Source of the DNA: Ricinus communis
Taxonomy: Eukaryota > Streptophyta > Magnoliopsida > Malpighiales > Euphorbiaceae
Reading direction: 5' to 3'
Assembly: GCF_019578655.1 (NCBI RefSeq)
Contig: NC_063257.1
Location: 33,966,242 to 34,030,241, forward strand
Length of the DNA: 64,000 nucleotides
Part shown: one piece after another, positions 10,430 through 23,280 of the stretch
How the letters are laid out: each line of letters begins with the position of its first letter
Numbering within the stretch: position 1 is the stretch's first letter
The notes under the pieces: generated by a model
Seen by the model: the letters and a program-made list of their open reading frames with translations, nothing else
Told to the model about the DNA's origin: nothing
Database searches by the model: none
Translations under genes and position numbers: made by a program

Positions 10430-10835
10430 CGGCCCATGTTGAGGGACACAGTCTAAGAACACGACTCTATTTGCGCATAGTATAAAAAGAATAAGCCAAA
10501 AAGAGAAAAGAGAGTTCTGGATCGGCAATTTTGACTCTTCATCTTCCTTTGTAATTTTGCTAGACGTGTTTCAGGCATTTCAATGTGGCTTCCAGGAGAC
10601 TGATTCCACCTTTTAACATCAGATTCGTGATTCTGGATTTTGGATTGAAGATTGAGGAGGAGTTTTAGAACAAATCAAGTAGCAATTCTAGAGATCAACT
10701 ACAGTGTAGATCAAGGCTTTGAGCTGTTCATCCAATTCTAGGAAAAGGGTGTATATGTTTCAATTTCTATATTCTTTCATTGTAATTGAATTGCTATTTG
10801 CTTTAGACATGAATATGTGTATGCTAGATTGGTTG
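10430..10835 (+). mobile_element. Athila-type LTR fragment, plus orientation, left part
   Basis: The piece begins in a CACGGCCCATG motif and continues with a TATA-like run near 10480, then GAGGAGTTTTAG and GGGTGTATATGTTTC. Read on the plus strand this order matches the minus-strand reading of the Athila LTRs elsewhere in the window. Its continuation is at 24818-25329, on the other side of the intact Athila element, so it is the older LTR into which that element jumped. Its 5' end is missing at the EPRV junction. Confidence 0.65.
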
Positions 10836-10840
10836 AACTC
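10836..10840. repeat. Target-site duplication AACTC, left
   Basis: AACTC immediately precedes the LTR start TGATAGG at 10841. The same five bases directly follow the right LTR at 24813-24817, the 5-bp duplication expected for a Ty3/gypsy insertion. Confidence 0.9.
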
Positions 10841-12166
10841 TGATAGGCTAATTGTGTAGCAACAATCTAAGGCAGTGAACCTATCGATATAGTCTAGCAC
10901 TAATGGTGAGTATCAAGGTCGTATTCCCTAGGGAACGGGTGAACCTAAAGCTACTACTGTACTAAGTGTCATTTAACCCTAAGCAATTGGTGAAAGGTCA
11001 ACTTAAACTGTAAACTAGAAATGATTAAATGCAAAAGTAAAATGCCAAACAAACTGTAAAGGTAATGAAGCAAAAACAAGAAGACAGCAAACCCAAAGAG
11101 GACCTATTTGTGATGGAATTACTAAAGGTGATTATCTTCATTACCAAGTTGATTACCCGTGCCTGAATCCTAGAATGAACTCGGATCCTCTCTCGGGCTC
11201 ACTGATTTCCTAACTCTGAAAACTAAAGGCTGAAATTTCTGCCTAACAATTAATCTTAGAACAGCATTAAGATTTGATTCAAGTCTATTAAGATTTGTTA
11301 ATTATTAATCCAGCTAGCCAATTAACCTTATCTCTAAGTGTTATTAACCAGTTCTTGATTAGTCAAGTTCCAATTGTTTAACGAATTTCTCAATACCAAT
11401 TAAACAATCCAAGCAACATTCAACTCAACTTCTCAAGTAAAATGAAACAGACTTTTATTACTGAAAAGCAAGAAGAATTACAAATTGAAAATCTAATAAT
11501 CAAACAATTAAAAAACAATCCATCAATAATAGGAACCCTAATGGGTTCGTCAGCTCTAGCTAGTCATACACACACAAAACATAACTAGAAGAAAAGAAAA
11601 ATAGAAATGAAGTTGGAACATGTACACCCTTCTCTCGAATCAAAGTGGACAGCGCCAAAATCATATTGAATGCTTCAAAATCAGTCTCCTCGATCTATCA
11701 CAACAAGCTTGAATCTCCTTAAATTCATCCTTCAATATGTGAAAATGGTATCCCAAGGTCAGTCAAGAAGTCTGGAAAGCAAAGGGTCGCACGCGCATAA
11801 GAATTTCAGAATCAGAAGGCTGAACCCTTTTCTCGAAAACTAAACTCATATATATAGGAAATGCGTGCACGGGTCGTGCTTGATGCACAGGCCATGTACT
11901 GGCTCCAAAAGCGTGGTACTCCTGGAGAAATGACTATGTTGCCCTCACTTGAGCATGGGTCGTGTTCGAGCCTTGAAATCCACTTGGCAGTCCTGTTTAG
12001 GCACTAAATTCCTTCAATTTTTCTCCAGAAATGATGCTGAGAGTCCAAATTACCTGAAAACACAAATAGATACCTAGTGTGGTGAATCTAGCATAAAAAT
12101 GACTCTAATACATGCATAAACATGAATAAATGAAGCACAAAAACATGTATAGAATGCAACACATCA
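10841..12166 (-). repeat. Athila element 3' LTR (left on this strand)
   Basis: 1326 bases from TGATAGGC to ACATCA. It is homologous along its length to 23455-24812 with scattered substitutions. A GC-rich block of CACGG/CCGTG-type motifs lies near 11860-11965 and is shorter than in the other LTR. Confidence 0.9.
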
Positions 12167-13739
12167 AATTATCCCACACTTAAACTTTTGCTTATCCTCA
12201 AATAATCAATAATCCAATCCATAAGTAAACATAATAATGTTCATCCAAAATCATGCAAAAAGTCAGCTCTCAACAATACCCAAACATCACAAAAGAATCT
12301 CATTAGTAACTCAAGTCAAGAAGCTTTAGCAAATAAAACAAAATTAATAATACTACAAGTACAAAATGATAAACAATCCAAACCAAAAATATGAGAATCA
12401 ATGCCTCGCATGGGGTCGCTCAAAACACTCAAGTGTGTGAAGGTGTGGATCAATCCCTCATCGCAACTATACCAGATCCTGTTTACCATAAGCTTGCTCA
12501 TAAATCCGATCTCCATCACTGCGAACAATCAATAACCATGATCAAAGGGTCTTAAGCAAGGTTGTAATGAGGGTTAGGTAAGGGTAGGAAGAATATGGTA
12601 AAGTAGGCTAAAGTTGCTAGAAAGTTATGCAAGTAAATAATGAATGCCCAAGGATCAAATGCAAACAAATGGAAAATCAATATTCACTAAGTTCTCAATC
12701 ATGAGGAATGATGCTCAACTGAAAATCAAAAGCAAAGAATAAAGAATCTCTTTTTCTCTCTTTCTTCTTCTTTCTTTATATATATAATTGGTAACAGCTG
12801 AAAGAATGTTGTAGTAATCAAAATAATGATACTATTTTGGATTGAAGGGAGCATTCAAAAAGTTAAGAATTTAATGAAAATAAACAAATGAACTGATGCA
12901 ATTTGATCCTGAAAAAGAAAAAGCAAATACTTACACACCTTCCAGCAACATAGGTAAAGAGAATGAAAAATGATCATAAAGGTAAAATGAGTGTAACAAG
13001 TGTAATAATGAAAGAAAAAGGCTTAAGGCTTAAAAATGGTTAACTAGAGGAATACAGGGTCAGGCTTCAGGCAAAACAGTGTAAATCCTAGTTGCTCAAA
13101 TCATCTTATAGTAATCAAAAGTTCATGTAGTCTTGACAAGCATCACAGAGCAAGTTCTAGAAAAAAAATCAAGCATACCGCACACTCAACAAGAAAATAA
13201 ATAGCAAAAGTATAATGGATGCTCGCAATTGGCTCAAATCTTACCATTTGAGTGTGGCTAGATTGCAAAGGATTCTCAAAGATTTCATTTAAATCATCAA
13301 TCAAATCATAAAGCAGCAACATTAATGAAGTTCTAAACTAAAGCAAAATAAATCGAGAAACCAAAGAGAAACACCAGTTTCACCCGGTCGAACTGATGCT
13401 ATAAATACCATCACTTGCTTTCCTTTTACAAAATAACAGAAGAACAAAATAACGTCTACTCATAAACCAAATAATTAATTACTTAGATTAAACAAAGCTT
13501 AAAATAAAGTATCTACAATAAAATAACTACCCACACATCAAAATATGCACTCCATTATAAGGTTCACAATGAAGCTCGGTACCTGAAAAGAACGAGGTCA
13601 CCCACCCCACACTTGAAGAAAACACTGTCCTCAATGTGAAACAGGGAGGGTACCCCACACTTGAGTAGCAAAATAAGCAAAAGATAATATTCAAGAAAAT
13701 AAATAACTAACATCTATCATGAAAATAAAGAAATAAAAG
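12150..13739 (-). other. 3' untranslated interior of the Athila element, with polypurine-tract-like end
   Basis: About 1.6 kb between the end of ORF2 and the 3' LTR with no supported gene. Next to the LTR the minus strand reads AGTGTGGGATAATT, a candidate polypurine tract; the truncated element to the right has a similar sequence at the same place (26812-26830). The region is A-rich and has a TC-rich run near 12750-12780. The short frame at 12316-12528 is not supported. Confidence 0.55.
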
Positions 13740-14936
13740 TCATAAATCAAATATAGTATGAACAACTAAGTCAGATGGAATAAAAGCATAAGAAAGAGGT
13801 AACCCTCTAGATACGTCCTCTAATTGGGGCGATCGTGCTGGTGTAGATGTGGCTGGTGCAGATGTGGCTGGTGCAAATGTGGATGGGACATCTGTAGTAG
13901 GAACAGTTGGAACTGGATCAACCTGGGCTGTGCTGACTGTAAGGTGACTAATGTTCATCATCGAGGCATCTCCAAACGTCTCCCAAGATGTATGGAAGGT
14001 CTGATCTCCTACACGAGATGCTAACAACTAAGACAGCTGGTGGGTAATATCCTGCAAAGAATGATGAAAAAAAGTAAAGTAAACTCCTCTCTAGTCTCCT
14101 AGCGAAAAGCTGCCAAGTCATCCCTATGCAGCTGTAACTCATGCGCCTGAGTCTGAAGCTGATGTCGCTGAGCCCGGGAGACATCTCTAAATTCTGTTCA
14201 AAATTACTGAAATGCCTCCCAATGCTGAGATATTTGAGTAGCCATCCGCTCCATCCTGCTACAATGGGAGGAGGTGTTGTAGAAGAAGAAGCTCCTACAG
14301 TCGACCAAAAAAACATCGAAGGATCTAGTAACTCCGTCGGACTAAGGGTCGGTCTGGTAGGTGGCATCGGAGGCTCCTTAGTGTCCTCCTCATCCTCCCT
14401 CAAAGATCATCATCATCCCACAGTCGCAGCTGCCCTCCTAACCGCTCACCGCCATAGGACTAGTCAAATGATACTCAACTCTTGTCAATGTCTGTATTCG
14501 AGTCACCATCCTCATATTATACATCTGTTAGATGCCAGTGGCTAACATAGTCCCAATCACTGTCATCCCTGAAATCACTAGTGGAGTCAAAAGGCCAAGA
14601 TTTCTTGCCAACCTAGTCCTGTAAGGCCCAAAATAAATGTGTGCCTTCCTCGTAGCTCGGTGAATATCATCTATCAAAGTAGCTATCACAAACCCCAAAT
14701 CTAGGTGAGATCGATGATGTATGTGCCATAAAAGAGCTACGTCCACCTGGTTAAGAGATCCCCAACTCTCTCCTCTGCCTGAGATAGTGTGAGCCAAGAT
14801 ATTATGGAGGTATCTCAAACTATCTCGAGCACAAGAGGCCTTGGTCCTACTAGAGATAAATGGTCGCCCGACTGCTCGAATATCCTCCTAGTAACTATCA
14901 TAGTCTATCCTAAGGTAGTGAATAGCCTCTGTATAT
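13740..14936 (-). pseudogene. Athila ORF2 (putative plant transposon protein), C-terminal part
   Basis: The minus strand encodes RYLHNILAHTISGRGES, then NQVDVALLWHIHH and GPYRTRLARNLGLL. This is the pattern of the env-position ORF2 of Athila elements, often annotated as a putative plant transposon protein domain. It is followed by an acidic, Pro/Ser-rich stretch (14400-14250) and a Pro/Ala/Thr-rich tail with APATSTPA-like repeats ending at 13740. The function of this protein is unknown. The gene is split: its N-terminal half lies beyond the solo LTR at 14937-16357. Several frame changes are present. Confidence 0.7.
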
Positions 14937-16357
14937 TGATGTGTGCTACTTGTGTTAGCTACAATCTAAGGCAGTGTACCTATCGATGCAGTCTAGCACT
15001 AATGGCGAGTATCAAGGTCGTATTCCTCAAGAAAGTGAAAGCCCAGAGTTACTCCTTTGTTCTTTGTTATATTAACCTAAAATGAATGATGAATAATTTC
15101 TAAACTAACTAATAGCTACAAGCTATATTCTAAAGGAGATGCAGGAGTAATTGATAAATAAAATAACCAAGACAAGAAAGCAAACCCAAATGGAACCTAA
15201 ACTAGTCGGCAATCAAACAAAAGATAAAGGATTGGTAAGTCTAATTATGCTACTCGTGGATGAATTCTTAACCGAATTCGGTTTCTCTCTCGAGATAACC
15301 GAATTCCTAAACCTAATAGCCTAAAGTTAGAATCTCTTCCTAACGATTGATTCTTAAATTAGCATTAAGCTTTAATCCGCCACTATTAAGCTTTGTTAAT
15401 TCTAAATCCAGCTAGTTAATTATCCTTATCTCTAACCGATTATTAACCAGTTCTTGCTATTCAAAATTCCAATTGCCAAATGGACTTCTCAATCACACAA
15501 AGCAATCTAAACACATAATTCACAACGTCTCATGAATAATGCATTATCTTATTAATACTGAAAGCAAGAAGAATACAAAACTAACCCAAACAATCCAACA
15601 AAATAATATCAAGCCAACATAATAAAGAAATCATAATGGATTTAATCAATCTAGCTAATCATGTTCCTTATCAAAATCCATAAGAATTCAATTACAACAA
15701 TGAGTAAAGATAGAGAAAACCCGATTACACCCTTGGATGAGAGTAAACAGCCCCAATTCCTCTTGCTCGAATTGAATCAATTCTTGTTCCTCTTGCTCGA
15801 TTTGAAAACCAATCAATGAACCTCGCCCAATCTTCAATCTTTGAAGGGAATCCGATTAAAACCTTGATCCAAGTCTCCTTTTCCCTTGGTTCCAGCTCAG
15901 AAAACCCTTAGAGAGAGAAATATTAGGGTCTGGGACATTCTCCCCTGCTCTCTTTCTTTTTCCTCTCTTCTTTCTTTTAATTAATTCCCCCTGTTGCTGC
16001 CAACACGGCTGTGTTGATGCCCGTGTTCCCAACACGGGCTGGTGTTTATGCCCGTGTTACTCTCTATGGCCGTGCTCCCTAAAAACTTCTTTTTCTTTGA
16101 TGTTTGATGCACCCAACACGACACGTGTTGAAACCAACACGGCCATGTTCAGCTTCCTCATGCACATACTTAGCTTATTTCGGCAGCTTTGATGTCCAAT
16201 TATGCTCCAATTCTTCCCTTTATCATTCTTTCATTTCTTTTGGACCTACTGTACACAAACAGACGCATAGGGTGAGTGTTGGGACCAATTCACATCCAAA
16301 TGTCCATAAAATCAATCTTAAAAACCTCATTTAGATGTGTGTATTTTACGCACATCA
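14937..16357 (-). mobile_element. Solo LTR, Athila-type, nested in ORF2
   Basis: It begins TGATGTGTGC, contains the AATCTAAGGCAGTG...CTAGCACTAATGG block shared with the other Athila-type LTRs, and ends ACGCACATCA. Flanking bases are TATAT on the left and TATAC on the right, an imperfect 5-bp duplication. No internal coding region accompanies it, so it is a solo LTR left by recombination. ORF2 homology stops at one end and resumes at the other. It carries a strong CACGG/CCGTG block at 15995-16150. Confidence 0.85.
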
Positions 16358-16898
16358 TATACTCATCTGACTGTGTCTTCTCAGCTGTCCAAATCCCCAA
16401 AGCTACTCCGAACTCAGCAACTGACATGGCAAAAGTGCAGTTAGTCAGTCAGAATATAATGGTGCCTGGGGCGGTATAATCCTGGAAATGCGGCTGGAGC
16501 CAGAAAGTGCTGAAGAACTCCTGAATAATCTCCTTGTTTGTGGGCTCTCTGATGTCGAAAAATTTGTGCCATGGAATTGTCTTTAAAAGGGAAGACACCT
16601 CATCAAATAATTCGACATCTCTCAATGCCTACCAATCCACACATCTCCTTGTACCTAGTGTCTTGTTCCTTACTATTCTGAATCTGTCTATTTGCAATGT
16701 GTTGATGAAGGTCAGAAATCTATGTCTGGGTGGTGCTGGTAGTCACAGTCGAGCTTTAGGGTGTTCTGCAACTCTAGGTGCTGGAGGTGCCTCTGAAAGT
16801 GGCTACTGATCATGCTGTTCAGAGGATGACTTGTCCGTTCTTGCCCTTTTCCTTGTAGTGCAAGAGGGGTTGTGTCGGCGTTATTAATCATCTGCCAT
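16358..16898 (-). pseudogene. Athila ORF2, N-terminal part
   Basis: The ATG at 16898 gives MADD followed by two stops, then a basic nuclear-localisation-like stretch (KRARTDKS) and, nearer 16620-16430, a domain reading WHKFFDIREPTNKEI and then SVAEFGVALGIWT. That pairing is characteristic of the putative plant transposon protein domain in Athila ORF2. The homology continues across the nested LTR into 14936-13740. At least three stops break it. Confidence 0.7.
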
Positions 16899-17900
16899 TT
16901 TACCTGATAAAAATTAAAGTTTAGCATCGAGCATTCACAATCATTCAATGCAAGTAAATGAATCAAGCAACAAACAGGTTGAGCCAACATTTCGGCAGCA
17001 TAACAGTTAAGGTTAGGTGCCAGAAAACTTGGGGTAGGGTACCCAAGCCTCAAAAACCTGCAAGGGATAGAAAATAGGATGCCCAATGACATTGGCAGCA
17101 GCAATTCACAACAAAAAAATATCAATAAACCAGCAGCATACAACACACAGAATATTGATAGTCCCTATAATTCACAAAATTAAACCCAGCAATATAACTT
17201 ATAATCCAACATGCAGAAAAATAAAATCAAAAATAGAATCAAGCTAAGTAAAATCTATATTAAAAATTTCAGAATTCGAAAAATGGAGTAAAAAGAAAAA
17301 GCGAAAGAATAATAATGAAATTTACAACTAAAGTACCTAGATAAAACTGAAATAAAATGTAAAGGAAAAACAAAGAATCAATGAAACAGAACAGAAAAAA
17401 AAACAGAATTAAAAAAATGCAATTAAAAATGAAAGAAATATGGGTAAAAGACTTACTTGGATCGTGATAGCAATGAAAAGAAAGAAAGAAAAATCCTGAT
17501 TCAAAGAGAAAATGAGATAACGGAAAGCCAAAAGAAGAGCAAAAATGGAAGAATGACTGAAAGGGCATGGAGTGCTTATGTGGGTGCACGGGTTGTGCAA
17601 GTTGCACGGGCCGTGCACCAGGCCGTGCACCCGGCTGTGCACTAGCACTTTCTTATGCATCGATTCCGTTTCCGCTCTGAAACTCTCCGAAAACCTGCAA
17701 AAAATGAAATACGTGATCTAAAGCATCCCAAATATGCAAAATCAACCCAAAAATAACCAACAAAGGAAAACGTTCTGCAATCAAACTGAATAAACTAACA
17801 CTTAAACAGTTAAAAAAACGAAAATGAACAAAGTAAAAATCAACTAAGTAAACAAAAATGCTTCTTTTTGTTCCCGAGTCGTATAGCTGGACTCTAAAAT
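16899..17900 (-). other. Spacer between integrase and ORF2 of the Athila element
   Basis: About 1 kb with no supported gene; A-rich purine tracts on the plus strand cover 17280-17560. At 17575-17645 there is a compact cluster of GC-rich motifs of the GTGCACGGGCCGTGCAC type. Athila elements usually have such a noncoding spacer before ORF2. The overlapping frames here read low-complexity sequence and are not supported. Confidence 0.55.
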
Positions 17901-17903
17901 GGA

Positions 17904-19340
17904 TCATCCCTGGAAATACAAAACCATGTCAACCCGCTGCTCAATCTTCAACGAGTTTCCATGATACAATTTGAGCCTATGTCCATTGACCTTGAAATCA
18001 CCCTTCTTAGGATGATGAAGCTCGACTGTGCCATATGGGAAAACCTGCTTGACCACAAATGGCCCCGACCATCGACTCCTGAGCTTCCCTAGAAACAAAC
18101 GAAGACGTGAATTATATAGCAATACTTTATCTCCAATCTAAAACTCCTTGGAACCTCTGAGCCTCTGTTCATGCCACTTCTTTATCTTAGCCTTGTAAAT
18201 TTAAGAGTTTTCATACACCTGCTGACGCCACTCCTTCAATTCACTCAGCTGCCATTGTCTCTCATTACCTGCAGAATCAACATTAAAATTGCTTTAAGGG
18301 CCCAAAGAGCCCTATGCTCTAATTCAACAAGTAAATGACAAGACTTCCCATATACAAGCCGATAGGGTGTAAAACCTATGGAAATCCTATATGCAGTCCT
18401 AAATGCCCATAATGCATCATCCAGTTTCAAAGCCCAATCCTTCCTACTCACACCTATGATTCTCTCTAAAATATGTTTTAAACCCTTATTAGTAACCTCA
18501 ACTTGCCCACTGGTCTGTGGGTGATAGGGAGTAGAGAACTATTATGTCACATCATAGCGTCTGAGTGCCTTCTCCAATTGAGCGTTGCACAAATGTGTTT
18601 CCCTATCACTAATTAACGCTCTAGGTGTGCCAAACCTAGCAAATAACTTCCTAAGGAACCTGCAAACAATTCTAGCATCATCAGTAGGTAAAGCTTTTGC
18701 CTCAAGCCACTTGGAGAAATACTCAACAGCCACAAGAATATACTTATTACCATATGAAGAAGAGAAGGGTCCCATGAAGTCAATACCCCAAACATCAAAT
18801 ATCTCAACAGCCTGCATACTAGTTTGGGGCATTTCATCATGGGCAAAGATGTTACCTGAGCGTTGACAAGCGTCGCAAACCTGAACAAATGTCCTAGCAT
18901 CCTGGAAGATAGTTGGCCAATAAAAGCCTGCATCAATTACCTTCCTAGTAGTATGGTTCGCCGTTTGATGGCCTCTTGCGGGTCCCTCATGACAGTGCCT
19001 CAAAATCTGGAGACTCTTTTCGCCATAAACACATCGGCGAATGACCTGGTCTGCACACACTCGATATAGGAAGGGGTCTTCCCAAATGTAGTATTTCAAA
19101 TCAGCAAAGAATTTCTTCTTTTGCTGATAAGTCATACCCTTTGGTAAGACCCTAGCCACAAGGTAGTTAGTATCATCAGAAAACCAAGGAGAATCAGAAT
19201 ATACCTTCAATGAATACAAGTGCTCCTTTAGAAATCGATCGTCTATCGCGCTCTCATCAGGTGCTTCCAAGCTCGGATTCTCCAGTCTGGATAAGTGATT
19301 TGCTGCCAAATTTTCTGCGCCCTTCTTATCTCTGATCTCA
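17904..19340 (-). pseudogene. Athila integrase
   Basis: The HHCC zinc-binding region and CDACQRSGN lie near 18870-18960, followed by the catalytic core: WGIDFMGPFSSS (first Asp), LISDRETHLCN (second Asp, near 18590-18610) and, in a separate open piece at 18245-18451, the [16 protein letters not shown] segment after the Glu. The C-terminal piece at 17904-18122 holds [11 protein letters not shown], typical of gypsy integrases. A TAA-type stop near 18542 and a gap before 18451 break the frame. Confidence 0.85.
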
Positions 19341-19344
19341 ATGT

Positions 19345-19640
19345 CGAACTCCTACAACAATAAAATCCATCTAATCAATCTCGGCTTAGCATCATACTTA
19401 TTAAACAAATACCTTAAAGCTGAATGGTCAGTGAAGACGATGGTCTTTGATAAGACGAGGTACGATCTAAATTTGTCAAAAGCATAAACAATAGCCAACA
19501 ACTCCTTCTCTATAGTAGTGTAATGCTCCTGGGCTCCTGTCAAAGTCTTGCTGGCATAATAAATGGGTTGGAACTTCTTATCAAACCTCTTTCCAAGTAC
19601 AACTCTAACTACATAATCACTAGCATCGCACATTAGCTCA
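19345..19640 (-). pseudogene. Athila RNase H domain
   Basis: The 93-codon open piece reads [15 protein letters not shown], then [20 protein letters not shown] and [11 protein letters not shown], which are the Asp, Glu and Asp motifs of gypsy RNase H. It follows the RT after stops near 19640. It removes RNA from the RNA/DNA hybrid during reverse transcription. Confidence 0.85.
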
Positions 19641-19651
19641 AAGCGCAGCCC

Positions 19652-20802
19652 TCAATCAGGCAAAGCCATGATAGGGGCTGTGGTTAATAGTTTCTTCAAT
19701 AACTCAAAAGTAGATAAACATGCATCATCAAAAACAAAAGGTGCATCCTTAACTAGCAATTGAGTAAGAGGCCTAGCAATCTTAGAGAAATTTCTAATAA
19801 ATCTTCTATAGAAACCAGCATGGCCCAAGAAACTCCTAACAGCCCTAACAGAACTAGGGGGTGGCAGCTTAGATATGGTCTCTACCTTAGCTCTATCAAC
19901 CTCCATCTCTGCATGTGAAATCTTATGCCCCAGCACAATTCCCTCTCTCACCATAAAATGACACTTCTCCCAATTAAGCACCAAGTTAGCCTCAATACAC
20001 CTAGCTAACATGCGTTCTAAATTAGCCAAACAGTGAGAAAAGGAATTACCAAAAATAGAGAAGTCATCCATAAATACCTCCATCGACTCCTCAATCATAT
20101 CATCAAAAATGGCCATCATACACCGTTGAAACGTAGCTGGTGCATTGCATAGACCAAAAGGCATCCATCTATAAGCAAAAGTCCCGTAGGGGCAGGTGAA
20201 AGTCATCTTCTCTTAGTCTTCAGGTGCAATTGGAATCGGAAAATAACCTGAAAAGCCATCAAGAAAATAGTAAAACCTATGTACTGCCAATCTCTTTAAC
20301 ATCTGATCAATGAAAGGAAGAGGAAAGTGATCCTTCCGAGTTGCATCATTAAGCCTCTTATAATCAATGCAAACTCGGAAGCATGTTACCGTCCATGTGG
20401 GTATCAACTCATCCCTCTCATTGCGAACTACTGTCATGCCTCCTTTCTTTGGCACAACCTGCATAGGGCTCACCCAAGAACTATTAGAAATAGGATAAAT
20501 CAAACCTGCGTCAAGGAACTTAATTACCTCATTTTTCACTACTTTCTTTATATTCGGGTTAAGCTGCCTTTGTGGCTGAACTACTGGTTTATAGTTGTCC
20601 TCCATCAAAATCTTATGAGAACAGAACTAGGGTTGATCCTGGGAATGTCAGCAATCTTGAAGGCAAAGGCCTTCTTATACCTCTTGAGGGAGTCTAGAGT
20701 CATCTTTCGTTCCTCAAGCGTCAAATCTACTACAACAATCACAGGCAACTTTTCTGCCTCATCCAAAAATCCATAGCTCAAGTGCTTAGGTAACTCCTTC
20801 AA
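19652..20802 (-). pseudogene. Athila reverse transcriptase
   Basis: Two adjacent open pieces (20608-20213 and 20206-19652) contain CIDYKRLNDATRKDHFPLPF, then FYYFLDGFSGYFPI, MPFGLCNAPATFQRCM, the catalytic FMDDFSIFGNS and FLGHAGFYRRFIRNFSK. The insertion NERDELIPTWT is specific to Athila/Tat elements. The two pieces are separated by a single stop near 20213, and a further upstream piece (20802-20605) joins protease to RT. Confidence 0.92.
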
Positions 20803-21660
20803 TTCTAAGACCAGGGGGGTCCTCGAAAGAAGACTTTAGCTTTTGCACTCCTGACCTGTCAAGAGAAAGAAATGGGTCAGTAGAACAGCTAGGCTCAGTA
20901 GCCAACAAATTAGCGAGCTGCTCCAACACTTGCTCGTCGGACAGCTCCTCCTCATCTCCTTGCAATGCTACCTTCAAAAGAAATATTTCTTGTAAATGAG
21001 ACTCAACCACATCATCTAGAATATCAACAGAAAACACAGCATCATCATGGTCTAAAGAACGTCTCATAGTAGTAGCTAAGTCGAAGGTAATGGTCTCATC
21101 ATCTACCCTATACTGAAGCTTTCCATCACAAACATCTATAACAGCCCTAGATGTTGCAAGAATAGGTCTTCCTAGTATCAAAGGCACAATACTCTCACCT
21201 TTCATGTCCATAACTATAAAAAATCAATAGAAAAAATAAACTTGTCTACTTTAACAAGCACATCCTCAATAATGTCTCTAGGAATCCTAATAGTCCTATC
21301 AGCTAACTGAATGCTCATCCTAGTGGGCTTAGGTTCACTCAAACCTAACTTATCAAACAAACTAGTGGGCATCAAATTAATACTAGCTCCTAAATCAGCT
21401 AATGCACCACTAATAGGCAAATCGCCAATAATGCAAGGAATAGTAAAACTCCTTAGATCTCTCCTTTTCAGTGGCAGCTTGTTCTGAAGAATAGTTGAAC
21501 ACTCCCCATTCAGAGTCACTACTCCTAAATCCTCCAGCTTCTTTTTATTACTCAAAATTTCTTTTAAGAACTTGGCATACTTCGACATCTGCGAAATAGC
21601 TTCAATAAAAAGTAGGTTAATACGTAGTTGTTTAAACAAGTCAAGAAACTTACCAAATTT
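20786..21660 (-). pseudogene. Athila aspartic protease
   Basis: The piece 21639-21214 includes LPLKRRDLRSFTIPC and GALADLGASINLMP, where the retropepsin D-S/T-G is read D-L-G, a known Athila/Tat feature. It continues at 21211 with VPLILGRPILATSRAVIDV. The frame is interrupted once near 21212. It cleaves the Gag-Pol polyprotein. Confidence 0.87.
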
Positions 21661-21699
21661 CTTATCAACCTTCTCCTGCTTAAGTCGAGTAGGTAGGGG

Positions 21700-23280
21700 A
21701 CTGATGGCTAGTACTTTCTCACAGGGCTCTTCTGCTTATCTTCCACCTTCTCTACTTCTATCGCCTCAGGCTCTGGCTCCTTCCTAGCTAGCTTATCCTG
21801 CATGGAAACATCATCACCATCAGCTAATGGTAAAGAACTAGATAACTGCTTACCTGATCGCAAGGCGATAGCCTTGCAGTGCTCCCTTGAGTTTGACTCT
21901 GTAGTGCTAGGGAGTGCTCCTTGTTGCCTCTTAGAAAACATCTTAGAAATCTATCCAATCTGACTCTCCAAGTTCTAAATGGACGCCTGCTGAATTGTAA
22001 GAGCACTGTCAATCTGCTGGAACCATGTCTCAATAGACGTGACAAACTTCATCATCAGCTTCTCCAAGTTAGATTTCTTCTCGGTTGGTGGAGGAAGCTG
22101 TGATGGTCCAGCCTGCTGCTGCTACTGTGATGGCTGCTGATGCAGTCTCTGAAAGCCTTATGGACCTTGGGCATTGTTGTTTCTCCAACCAAAGTTTGGA
22201 TGATTATGCCACCCTGGGTTGTAAGTGTTGTTGTACGGGTTCCCTTGCTGCCTCGGGCCATTGCCCATATAATCTACCTGCTCAAGGTCAGTGGATAAAA
22301 CAGAAGAGGAAGAAGGAATAGAAGTACTAGCAAACAAACCTCCCGTGTCGAGTTGCATGGGCTAGCATCTGGAACTGGTCGATCTTCTTAGCCAATAGCT
22401 TCACCTGAGCTGCCAAGGCTGTTGTAGAATCCAACTAATTGACCACTCCCTGCCTCACTGGTTGGCTCCTAGAAGACTGCCACTGATAATTGTTCATGGC
22501 CATCTCCTCTATCAAGTTTTGAGCCTGCTCGGGCATCTTACTGTTCAGCGCCCCTCCTGCTGCTGCATCAACCATCTGTCTAGTAATAAGGTTCAAACCA
22601 CTGTAAAATGTTTGAACCTGCATCCAGACTGGTAGACCGTGGTGTGGATAACATCTCAACAAGTCCTTGTACCTCTCCTAGGCATTATACATGCTCTCGT
22701 CTTCCATCTGCATAAAAGAAGAAATGGCATTCCTCAATTTAGCAGTCTTAGTTGGAGGAAAGTACTTATAAAGAAATTTCTCAGCCAAAGAGTTCTAAGT
22801 AGTGATGGTGTTCGATGGAAGGGACTGCATCCATCTCTTTGCTCTATCCCTCAAAGAAAATGGAAACAACCTCAGTTGAATGGCATCATCAGTATTTCCA
22901 TTTATCTTAAAGGTATCACATATCTCCAAGACATTAGCAATGTGAGCGTTAGGATCCTCGCTCAGCAACCCTCCAAACTGAACACTATTCTGAACCATCT
23001 GAATCACGTTCGGCTTGATTTCAAAGTTATTAGCTGCCTTCGGCGGTCTGAGTATACCCGTCTATGTCCCAACCAATGATGGTCTAGCAAACTCGTACAT
23101 CGTTCTGTTGGCGTCTGCCGCAGCATTTCTGTTTTGATTCTCCAACCCTACTGGTCTATCAACAGGTATCTCAACCTCAATCTCCTCCTTTACCAATTGC
23201 ATACGCTTCCTCAAAAGTCTGAGGGATCACTCTGGATCAGACAAAGGCTCTACACGATCAGAGTTAGAGCTCCTGGTCAT
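21700..23280 (-). pseudogene. Athila gag
   Basis: It starts at the ATG at 23280, 150 bases inside the primer site. Core motifs are [20 protein letters not shown] and [16 protein letters not shown], typical of the retrotransposon gag capsid domain, then a Gln/Asn/Gly-rich stretch near 22150-22260. About five in-frame stops occur (near 23060, 22797, 22680, 22435 and 22345). Opposite-strand frames here are shadows. Confidence 0.85.

Noticed and set aside
14141..14545. Plus-strand frame of 134 codons
   Set aside because: It is antisense to ORF2 of the Athila element, which has family-specific motifs on the minus strand.
17269..17660. Minus-strand Phe/Leu-rich frames as membrane proteins
   Set aside because: They are translations of purine-rich low-complexity spacer of the Athila element and have no conserved pattern.
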